A stretch of DNA of 64,000 nt from Streptomyces anulatus (lineage in GTDB: Bacteria; Actinomycetota; Actinomycetes; Streptomycetales; Streptomycetaceae): the NCBI RefSeq assembly GCF_014650675.1, contig NZ_BMVK01000020.1, forward strand, positions 62,001 to 126,000. Reading direction: 5' to 3'. The number at the start of each line of letters is the position of its first letter. Within the stretch, counting starts at the first letter, position 1. Below the pieces are notes generated by a model. The model did not search any database, had not been told where the DNA came from, and worked only from the letters and a program-made list of their open reading frames with translations. The position numbers and the translations under genes were made by a program. Of this stretch, positions 7,459 to 15,211 are shown in pieces.

Positions 7459-8583
7459 GTGACTGAGATCGAGATCGGGCGCGGCAAGCGCGGCCGCCGG
7501 GCTTACGCATTCGACGACATCGCTGTCGTTCCGAGCCGCCGCACCCGGGACCCGAAGGAGGTCTCGATCGCCTGGCAGATCGACGCCTACCGTTTCGAGC
7601 TGCCGTTCCTGGCCGCTCCCATGGACTCCGTGGTCTCCCCGCAGCACGCCATCCGGATCGGCGAGCTCGGCGGTCTGGGCGTGCTGAACCTGGAAGGCCT
7701 GTGGACCCGGCACGCCGACCCGCAGCCGCTGCTGGACGAGATCGCCGAGATGCCGGTCGAGTCCGCGACCCGCCGGCTCCAGGAGATCTATTCCGCCCCC
7801 ATCCAGGAGGAGCTGATCGGGCAGCGCATCAAGGAGGTGCGCGACTCCGGCGTCGTCACCGCCGCCGCGCTCTCCCCGCAGCGCACCGCCCAGTTCTCCA
7901 AGGCGGTCGTCGACGCGGGCGTCGACATCTTCGTCATCCGCGGTACGACGGTCTCCGCCGAGCACGTCTCGGGCGCGGCCGAGCCGCTGAACCTGAAGCA
8001 GTTCATCTACGAGCTGGACGTCCCGGTCATCGTCGGCGGCTGCGCCACGTACACCGCCGCCCTGCACCTGATGCGGACCGGCGCGGCCGGTGTCCTCGTC
8101 GGCTTCGGCGGCGGCGCGGCGCACACCACGCGCAACGTCTTCGGTATCCAGGTCCCGATGGCCACCGCCGTCGCGGACGTCGCCGGGGCCCGCCGCGACT
8201 ACATGGACGAGTCCGGCGGCCGGTACGTGCACGTCATCGCCGACGGCGGCGTCGGCTGGTCCGGCGACCTGCCGAAGGCCATCGCCTGCGGTGCGGACGC
8301 CGTGATGATGGGCTCCCCGCTGGCCCGTGCGACGGACGCGCCCGGCCGAGGCCGGCACTGGGGCATGGAGGCCGTCCACGAGGACGTGCCGCGCGGCAAG
8401 CTGGTCGACCTCGGTTCGGTCGGGACGACGGAGGAGGTCCTCACCGGTCCTTCGCACACCCCGGACGGCTCGATGAACATCTTCGGCGCCCTGCGTCGCG
8501 CGATGGCCACCACCGGCTACAGCGACCTCAAGGAGTTCCAGCGCGTCGAGGTGACGGTGGCGGACTCGCAGCACCGCCGCTGA
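7459..8583 (+). CDS. GuaB3-family IMP dehydrogenase-related protein
   Basis: The 374-residue protein starts at GTG 7459. It has the IMPDH barrel but no CBS domains, which explains the length difference from GuaB (500). Phosphate-binding and barrel motifs are clear (DGGVGWSGDLPKAIACGADAVMMG). The loop that carries the catalytic cysteine in IMP dehydrogenase and GMP reductase (GSICTTR) reads GGAAHTTR here, with His at position 222 (codon 8122-8124). No nearby cysteine takes its place. Family members are variously labelled IMPDH-related or GMP reductase-like. Without the nucleophile, normal covalent catalysis is doubtful for this copy. Confidence 0.9.
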   Translation: MTEIEIGRGKRGRRAYAFDDIAVVPSRRTRDPKEVSIAWQIDAYRFELPFLAAPMDSVVSPQHAIRIGELGGLGVLNLEGLWTRHADPQPLLDEIAEMPVESATRRLQEIYSAPIQEELIGQRIKEVRDSGVVTAAALSPQRTAQFSKAVVDAGVDIFVIRGTTVSAEHVSGAAEPLNLKQFIYELDVPVIVGGCATYTAALHLMRTGAAGVLVGFGGGAAHTTRNVFGIQVPMATAVADVAGARRDYMDESGGRYVHVIADGGVGWSGDLPKAIACGADAVMMGSPLARATDAPGRGRHWGMEAVHEDVPRGKLVDLGSVGTTEEVLTGPSHTPDGSMNIFGALRRAMATTGYSDLKEFQRVEVTVADSQHRR

Positions 8584-8596
8584 TCCCGTACGTACG

Positions 8597-8635
8597 CGGA
8601 AGGGCCCGGACCGTCTCACGGTCCGGGCCCTTCCG
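8597..8635. terminator. Strong bidirectional terminator
   Basis: An 18-pair perfect stem (arms 8597-8614 and 8618-8635) with a 3-base CTC loop lies between the convergent guaB3 and the membrane protein gene at 8653-9282. It can serve both strands. Confidence 0.85.
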
Positions 8636-8652
8636 TATGGGTCCCGCGGGTG

Positions 8653-9282
8653 TCAGCCGGCCTTCTTGGCGCCACCGACGGCGGCGATCGCGCCGAGGGC
8701 GAGGAAGAGGTAGGTCATGAAGTCGGCCTCCTGCGACCAGGCCTCCGTCACGGTGCCGAAGTGGTCGCCGACGACCTCGGAGAAGGGGATCTGCGCCAGG
8801 TCGGAGAGCACCATCGAGATGCCGACGAGCTGCCCGAGGTAGACGGCGCCGATCGAGAAGACGGCCGCGGCGCCGATGATCGCCGGGTTGGAGCCGCCGA
8901 TCTTGCTCGACGCGAAGCCGACCAGGAAGCCGACGCCGACCGCCGCGTAGCCGACCTCGCGCTCGATGGAGCCCGCGATCACGCCGTACAGGATGCCCGC
9001 GACGATGGCCGCGCCCAGGGCGACCAGCACGCCGAGCAGGATGTTGTTGCGGGCCGGGGGCGCCGGGGCGAAGGGCGCGCCGCCGCCGAACGGGGCGCCC
9101 TGGCCGGGCTGCTGACCCGCGAACGGGTTGCCGGTCGGGGCCGGGGGCTGCTGGCCGTACGGGTTGCCGGTCGGTGCGGCGGGGGCGGGCTGGCCCGGCT
9201 GGCCGGCGTACGGGTTCCCGTCGACGGGCTGACCGCCGAAGGGCTGCTGGGGCTGGTTCGGCGGCTGCACGGGCTGACTCAC
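8653..9282 (-). CDS. Pro/Gln/Gly-rich tail plus multi-helix membrane protein
   Basis: The product is 209 residues from GTG 9282, which has a GGGGGAG site; a longer frame upstream crosses the operator region and is rejected. Residues 1-75 are a disordered tail with repeats of (P/T)GNPY(A/G)GQ. From residue 80 there are about four hydrophobic helices, then a soluble loop and a final hydrophobic segment near the C-terminus. No catalytic motif is seen. Similar tail-plus-membrane proteins are frequent in Streptomyces and lack known functions. Confidence 0.82.
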   Translation of the reverse strand: MSQPVQPPNQPQQPFGGQPVDGNPYAGQPGQPAPAAPTGNPYGQQPPAPTGNPFAGQQPGQGAPFGGGAPFAPAPPARNNILLGVLVALGAAIVAGILYGVIAGSIEREVGYAAVGVGFLVGFASSKIGGSNPAIIGAAAVFSIGAVYLGQLVGISMVLSDLAQIPFSEVVGDHFGTVTEAWSQEADFMTYLFLALGAIAAVGGAKKAG

Positions 9283-9307
9283 GGTGGGGCTCCCCCTGGG
9301 ATGGCTG

Positions 9308-9340
9308 CGCACGAGTGTGCGGTTGCGCACATGTGTGCGC
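9308..9340. promoter_or_regulatory. Two adjacent GCGCAC-type palindromes
   Basis: CGCAC-N4-GTGCG (9308-9321) is followed by GCGCACA-TG-TGTGCGC (9325-9340). They share the same half-site, and their centres are 18 bp apart. They lie 26 to 58 bp upstream of the membrane protein start at 9282, the position of a repressor operator overlapping the promoter. The regulator is unknown. Confidence 0.45.
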
Positions 9341-9411
9341 GCTGTGACGCCGCAGGGTAGCAGTACGCCCAGGAACCGGTCACCGGCAATCTTTCGACGG
9401 TCCGTCACGTC

Positions 9412-10674
9412 TCAGAGCCGGTGCGCGGCTCCCGCCGGAGTGGCCCCCCGGGTGTCCAGGAGCAGTTGGGCCTTCACCGCGAGGCCCTGGAGGTCGTAGG
9501 TGCGGTGCTGCTGGAGCAGGACGGTCAGGTCGGCCGCGGCCGCCGCCTCGTACAGCGAGTCGGCGCGCGGGACGGGCCGTTCGCGCACCCGCCAGTCCAG
9601 GACGTGCGGGTCGTGGTAGCCGATCTGGGCGCCCATGTCCATCAGCCGGGTGGCGATCTCGCGGGCGGGGGCGGCCTCCTGGTCGGCGCTGTCCGGCTTG
9701 TAGGTGACGCCGAGCAGCAGCACGCGCGCGCCCCGGACGGACTTGCCGTGCTCGTTCAGGAGGGTCGCGCAGCGCTGGATGACGTAACTGGGCATCCGGT
9801 CGTTGATCTCCTGCGCCAGCGAGACCATCCGCAGCGGGTGCCCGGGGGTGCGGGTGCTGTAGGGCAGGAAGCCCGGGTCCACCGGGACGCCGTGCCCGCC
9901 GACGCCGGGTCCCGGCCGGAAGGGCTGGAAGCCGAACGGCTTGGTCTCGGCGCACCGGATGACGTCCCAGAGGTCGACGCCGAGGTCGTGGCAGAGCACC
10001 GCCATCTCGTTGACCAGGGCGATGTTGACGTGCCGGAAGTTGGTCTCCAGCACCTTCGTCATCTCCGCCTCGCGCGGGCCCCGGGCCCGTACGACCTTGT
10101 CGGTGAGCCGGCCGTAGAAGGCGGCGGCCGACTCGGTGCAGGCGGGGGTGAGGCCGCCGATGACCTTGGGGGTGTTGGCCAGGACGTGGGTGCGGTTGCC
10201 GGGGTCGAGCCGGCTCGGCGAGCAGGCGAGGTGGAAGTCGCGTCCGGCGACGAGCCCCGAGCCCTCTTCGAGCAGGGGGCGCAGCACGTTCTCGGTGGTG
10301 CCGGGCGGCACGGCGGACTCCAGCAGCACGGTGGTGTGCGGGCGCAGCCGGGCCGCGAGCGCGCGGGCGGCGTCGCCGAGCGCGGTGAGGTCGATCGTCC
10401 GGTCGGGGCCGAGCGGGGTGGGGGAGCAGATCACGGCGGTACGGACCCGGCCCAGCTCGGCGGCGTTGGTGGTGGGCCGGAAGCCGCCGGAGAGCATGCG
10501 GCGGATCTCGGACGCGGTGAGGGTGCCCTCGACGGGGCTGCGGCCCGCTCTGAGTTCCGCGTAGGGGCGTGGGTCGGGGTCGTAGCCGACGGTGTCGATT
10601 CCGGCGGTCACGGCGGCCTGGGCGAGGGGCAGGCCGAGGTGACCGAGTCCGATGACGGCGAGGTCTGCGGGCAT
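9412..10674 (-). CDS. Nucleotide-sugar dehydrogenase family protein, catalytic Cys replaced by Gly
   Basis: The product is 420 residues from ATG 10674. It has the UDP-glucose/UDP-ManNAc dehydrogenase layout: N-terminal Rossmann motif GLGHLGLP (9-16), central domain with EMTKVLETNFRHVNIAL (K207 and N212 kept), and C-terminal GVTYKPD(S/N)AD motif. The WecC-type active-site loop, normally GGHC(I)xVDP, reads GGHGVPVDP here, so the cysteine that forms the thiohemiacetal is Gly262 (codon 9889-9891). The protein may be a non-oxidising relative, may use a different residue, or may have lost full activity. It diverges from glpD. Confidence 0.87.
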   Translation of the reverse strand: MPADLAVIGLGHLGLPLAQAAVTAGIDTVGYDPDPRPYAELRAGRSPVEGTLTASEIRRMLSGGFRPTTNAAELGRVRTAVICSPTPLGPDRTIDLTALGDAARALAARLRPHTTVLLESAVPPGTTENVLRPLLEEGSGLVAGRDFHLACSPSRLDPGNRTHVLANTPKVIGGLTPACTESAAAFYGRLTDKVVRARGPREAEMTKVLETNFRHVNIALVNEMAVLCHDLGVDLWDVIRCAETKPFGFQPFRPGPGVGGHGVPVDPGFLPYSTRTPGHPLRMVSLAQEINDRMPSYVIQRCATLLNEHGKSVRGARVLLLGVTYKPDSADQEAAPAREIATRLMDMGAQIGYHDPHVLDWRVRERPVPRADSLYEAAAAADLTVLLQQHRTYDLQGLAVKAQLLLDTRGATPAGAAHRL

Positions 10675-10717
10675 ACAGGAAGACCCCCTAAGTGCGGAGA
10701 GCGAAGATCGCAACTGC

Positions 10718-10801
10718 TGTGGACAGCGCAATGTCAGACTAGGCGTAAATATGACCTATATGTCGCATTGCGTGGCTCCGGATGCCCGGGTGTTGTCCAC
10801 A
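10718..10801. other. Two DnaA-box-like 9-mers between the dehydrogenase gene and glpD
   Basis: TGTGGACAG (10718-10726; reverse of CTGTCCACA) and TTGTCCACA (10793-10801) match the Streptomyces DnaA box form. They are inverted and about 75 bp apart in an AT-richer intergenic region. Isolated boxes can titrate DnaA or let it regulate nearby genes. This is not an origin; no dnaA or dnaN gene or box cluster is present. Confidence 0.35.
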
Positions 10802-10916
10802 GGCGGTGGCTGAACTCGGGGAGCGCGGACAGAATCGAGAGGTGGACACGGGCGGCCGGCCCCTCGGCCGGGTGGCACTCCCGTGTCCGACCACCCCGAT
10901 CCACCGGGAGGCAGCA

Positions 10917-12623
10917 GTGAGGACAGCGACACTGGGACCCGCCGAGCGCACCGTCGCGCTCGCCGCCATGGCCGAGCGCGAACTGGACGTGCTGGTCGTG
11001 GGGGCGGGCGTGGTCGGCGCGGGCACGGCGCTGGACGCCGCCACCAGAGGCCTCTCGACCGGTCTGGTCGAGGCGCGCGACTGGGCGTCCGGCACATCGA
11101 GCAGGTCGAGCAAGCTGATCCATGGCGGTCTGCGCTATCTGGAGATGCTCGACTTCGCCCTGGTCCGGGAGGCGCTCAAGGAGCGCGGGCTGCTCCTGGA
11201 ACGGCTTGCCCCGCATCTGGTGAAGCCCGTGCCCTTCCTCTACCCCTTGCAGCACAAGGGCTGGGAGCGGCTCTACGCCGGCTCCGGCGTCGCGCTGTAC
11301 GACGCGATGTCGGTCTCCTCCGGCCACGGCCGCGGCCTCCCCGTCCACCGCCACCTCTCCCGCAAGCACGCCCTGCGGGTCGCCCCGGCGCTGAAGAAGG
11401 ACGCCCTGGTCGGCGCCCTCCAGTACTACGACGCCCAGATGGACGACGCCCGCTTCGTCACCGAGCTGGTGCGCACCGCCGCGTCCTACGGGGCCCAGGT
11501 GGCGAACCGGGCCCGGGTGGTCGGCTTCCTCCGCGAGGGCGAGCGGGTCGTGGGCGCACTCGTGCAGGACGTCGAGGGCGGCACGGAGTACGAGATCCGG
11601 GCCAAGCAGGTGGTCAACGCGACCGGCGTGTGGACCGACGACACCCAGGGGCTCATCGGCGAGCGCGGGCAGTTCCACGTCCGGGCCTCCAAGGGCATCC
11701 ACCTGGTCGTCCCCAAGGACCGCATCCACTCCTCCACCGGCCTCATCCTGCGCACCGAGAAGTCCGTCCTCTTCGTCATCCCCTGGGGCCGGCACTGGAT
11801 CATCGGCACCACGGACACCGACTGGGACCTGGACAAGGCCCACCCGGCCGCCTCCAGCGCCGATATCGACTACCTCCTCCAGCACGTCAACTCCGTCCTG
11901 AACACCCCGCTGACCAGGGACGACGTCCAGGGCGTCTACGCCGGACTGCGACCGCTGCTGGCCGGCGAGTCGGACGCCACCAGCAAGCTGTCGCGCGAGC
12001 ACACGGTGGCCCACCCCGCTCCCGGCCTGGTCGTCGTGGCGGGCGGCAAGTACACGACGTACCGGGTCATGGCCAAGGACGCGGTGGACGAGGCGGTGCA
12101 CGGCCTCGACCAGCGGGTCGCCGCCTGCGTCACCGAGGACACCCCGCTCCTGGGAGCTGAGGGGTACAAGGCCCTGTGGAACGCGCGCGCCCGGATCGCG
12201 GCCCGGACCGGACTCCATGTCGCCCGGGTGGAGCACCTGCTCAACCGGTACGGCTCAATGACCGAGGAAATTCTGGAACTGATCCTCGCCGATCCCACCC
12301 TGGGCGAACCCCTGCCCGCCGCCGACGACTATCTGCGCGCCGAGATCGTCTACGCGGCCTCCCACGAGGGCGCCCGCCATCTCGACGACGTGCTGACCCG
12401 GCGCACCCGGATCTCCATCGAGACCTTCGACCGGGGCACCCGCAGCGCCCGGCTCTGCGCGGAGCTGATGGCGCCGGTGCTGGGCTGGGACGAGGGGCGG
12501 ATCGACCGGGAGGTCCAGCACTACGAGAAGCGGGTGGAGGCCGAACGCGAATCGCAGCGGCAGCCCGACGACCTCACGGCGGACGCGGCCCGGCTCGGCG
12601 CACCGGACATTGTGCCGATCTAG
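10917..12623 (+). CDS. glpD: Glycerol-3-phosphate dehydrogenase (FAD, GlpD type)
   Basis: The product is 568 residues from GTG 10917 with a GGGAGG site. The FAD-binding motif is at residues 29-34 (GAGVVG). SRSSKLIHGGLRYLE and GTTDTDWD are conserved GlpD signatures. The C-terminal 130 residues match the GlpD cap domain. The enzyme oxidises glycerol-3-phosphate to dihydroxyacetone phosphate and passes electrons to the respiratory chain at the membrane. No glpF or glpK is adjacent, so it is an isolated copy and may feed lipid precursor balance rather than glycerol use. Confidence 0.94.
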   Translation: MRTATLGPAERTVALAAMAERELDVLVVGAGVVGAGTALDAATRGLSTGLVEARDWASGTSSRSSKLIHGGLRYLEMLDFALVREALKERGLLLERLAPHLVKPVPFLYPLQHKGWERLYAGSGVALYDAMSVSSGHGRGLPVHRHLSRKHALRVAPALKKDALVGALQYYDAQMDDARFVTELVRTAASYGAQVANRARVVGFLREGERVVGALVQDVEGGTEYEIRAKQVVNATGVWTDDTQGLIGERGQFHVRASKGIHLVVPKDRIHSSTGLILRTEKSVLFVIPWGRHWIIGTTDTDWDLDKAHPAASSADIDYLLQHVNSVLNTPLTRDDVQGVYAGLRPLLAGESDATSKLSREHTVAHPAPGLVVVAGGKYTTYRVMAKDAVDEAVHGLDQRVAACVTEDTPLLGAEGYKALWNARARIAARTGLHVARVEHLLNRYGSMTEEILELILADPTLGEPLPAADDYLRAEIVYAASHEGARHLDDVLTRRTRISIETFDRGTRSARLCAELMAPVLGWDEGRIDREVQHYEKRVEAERESQRQPDDLTADAARLGAPDIVPI

Positions 12624-12634
12624 GACACGCCCCC

Positions 12635-12668
12635 CGGTGACCGCGGAGCCCCTGTGCCGCGGTCACCG
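12635..12668 (+). terminator. Terminator of glpD
   Basis: Twelve-pair stem (arms 12635-12646 and 12657-12668), 10-base loop, 11 bp after the glpD stop. Confidence 0.75.
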
Positions 12669-12883
12669 CCCTGCTTCACCGGGCCAGTTGGGCTCCGGCG
12701 GCCAGGTGGAGCGGGGGCGGACGCCCGGACCGGCCTGGACGGGGAGCCCGGGTTGGTAGGAGGCTGTGGGGACTTCCCTCTCCGGGTCGCGGCGCGGCGG
12801 ACCCCGGACCCGGCACCAGGACCGGTCCCGGGGTGAGGGACAATGAACGCTCTGCCAGGGCGGGTTGATCGCAGAGGGGACGC

Positions 12884-14976
12884 ATGTCGGAGGCGGAGCA
12901 GGCACGAGAGCCCCAACGGGACAAGAACGGTCGTCTCCTCGCGGGGCGCTACCGGCTCGGTGAGGTGCTCGGCCGAGGCGGCATGGGTACGGTCTGGCGC
13001 GCCGACGACGAGACGCTCGGCCGCACGGTCGCGGTCAAGGAACTGCGGTTCCCGTCCGCGATCGACGAGGACGAGAAGCGCCGGCTGATCACGCGCACCC
13101 TGCGTGAGGCCAAGGCGATCGCACGGATCCGCAACAACAGCGCGGTGACCGTCTACGACGTGGTCGACGAGGACGACCGCCCGTGGATCGTCATGGAGCT
13201 GATCGAGGGCAAGTCGCTCGCCGAGGCGATCCGCGAGGACGGCACGCTGACGCCTAGGCGGGCCGCCGAGGTCGGGCTCGCCATCCTCGACGTGCTGCGC
13301 TCGGCGCACCGCGAGGGCATCCTGCACCGCGACGTGAAGCCGTCCAACGTGCTGATCGCCGAGGACGGGCGCGTCGTGCTCACCGACTTCGGCATCGCCC
13401 AGGTCGAGGGGGACCCGTCGGTCACCTCCACCGGCATGCTCGTCGGCGCCCCCTCGTACATCTCGCCGGAACGGGCCCGCGGTCACAAGCCGGGCCGCCC
13501 GCGGACCTGTGGTCGCTCGGCGGACTGCTGTACGCGAGCGTCGAGGGCTGCCCGCCGTACGACAAGGGCTCGGCCATCGCCACCCTCACGGCCGTGATGA
13601 CCGAACCGCTCGACCCGCCGAAGAACGCCGGTCCGCTCACCGAGGTCATCTACGGGCTGCTCGCCCGCGACCCCGACCAGCGCCTCGACGACGCCGGGGC
13701 ACGGGCGTTGCTCAACGACGTCATCAACGCCCCCGACGTTCCCGCGCCGGCCCCCGCGGACTCCACCCAGATCATGGCGCTGCCGCCGACGCCCGCCGCC
13801 GACCCCCTCGTCAAGCGGACGCCGAAGCAGCCCAAGGCCCCCAAGCCGCCGAAGCAGTCCACCGGGTCGGGCGAGTCCGGCGAGGGCGCCCGCGACCGGC
13901 TGCGCGGAGCCCTGCGCTCCGTGCGCAACGCGAAGACCCCGGCGGCGGCCGCGGGGGCCGCCGCGGGCGCGGTCGCGGCGTCGGCGAGCTCTCCGGCCGC
14001 CGCTGCCGGCGGCTCGCCCGTCGCCCCGCCCAAGCCTCCGTCGCCGCCCGGGACTTCCACCCCGGGCGCCAAGCCCGCCGCGTCCGCGACCGTGGGCGCC
14101 CCGAAGCCGGCGACGGCGGCGAGTGCTTCCGTACCGGGGCAGCGCCCGCCGTCCTCGGCCGCGTCCACGCGTGCCTCGATCACCGACGTGGTGCCCCGGC
14201 GCACCCTCGCGATCATCGCGGCCGTCCTCGCGCTGGCGGTTCTCGGCACGGTCCTCGCGCTCACTCTCGGCGGCGACGACGCGGACAAGGGCGGCGGCAA
14301 GGGCGACACCGCCGCGTCGGCCGGAGCCTCGTCCGGGGGCGCCGACGACAAGGGCGACGACACCGGCGGCGGTTCGGCCGGCGAGAAGGGCGGCGGCCAG
14401 AAGGAGGGTCAGGGCACGGACGACGGCCGGGCCTCCGAGGACCCGTCCGGCGACGACGCCGACGACTCCGGGGCCGACGACCCCAAGGACGACGGGGCGG
14501 ACCCGGGCGACGCCCTGCCCGCCGGGTACGAGAAGGTCACCGACGACCGGTTCCACTTCACCATGGCGATGCCCGGGGGCTTCAAGCGCACCGCCATCGC
14601 GGGCAGCAACTCCGGCGGCATCTACAACGACAAGCAGGGCAGCTTCCCCCGCGTCCAGGTCGACTTCAACAACTCGCCCAAGGACGACGCGGCGGCCGCC
14701 TGGCGCGGGGCCGTCGCGAGCGCCAAGGTCCTCAGCGACGGCTACAAGCACGGCGGCATAAAGAAGGTCGAGTACAACGGCTATCCGACCGTCGCGGACT
14801 GGACGTTCGAACGCAACCACAACGGCGTCCGGGTCAAGGTGCTCAACCGGGGCTTCAAGGTGGACGCCGGGCGCGGCTACTCGATCATGATCAGCTGCAA
14901 GGTGGACGAGTGGGAGGGCGACGAGTGCCGGACGCTGCGCGAAACGGCGTTCGCCACGTTCACGCCCACGGGCTGA
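12884..14976 (+). pseudogene. Ser/Thr protein kinase with single-base frameshift
   Basis: Two frames together encode one membrane kinase of about 697 residues. From ATG 12884 (site GAGGGGAC) the first frame gives the N-lobe and half the C-lobe: glycine loop GRGGMGTV (30-37), K52, HRD with D150, DFG at 168-170, and SPERARG. It then loses sense after GHKPG and stops at 13597. The missing half (ADLWSLGGLLYASVEG and onward, the alanine/proline linker, a helix near 14200-14265, an acidic linker and an outer domain to 14976) is intact one frame over. The shift maps to 13490-13500, where one C appears missing in GGGCCGCCC. A sequencing error, true inactivation, or much less likely programmed slippage would explain it. 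Codon use is normal on both sides. Confidence 0.85.
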
Positions 14977-15211
14977 CCGCCCGGCAGGCCCGGGAACCGG
15001 CCGCCCGGCACGCCCGGGAACGGCCGATGGGAAACGTTTGTGCGGGCCGGGTTGGCGCGACCCGGCCCGTCGGCCCGCGTTGCCACGTATCGTAAGAGGC
15101 CGGAGACCGTACGCAGCCGGAACGGCGGGTCAATTGCCCGCCGGACGACCGTGACTGACGGATTGGCGCGGCTCCGACGGCCGGGGGAAGAGCGCGCTCT
15201 GGGGAGGCGTC

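Noticed and set aside
10675..10916. Possible replication origin at the DnaA-box pair
   Set aside because: Only two boxes, and neighbouring genes are metabolic.
13485..13505. Programmed frameshift in the kinase gene
   Set aside because: No slippery heptamer or downstream structure characteristic of programmed -1 shifting is visible; a base loss is simpler.
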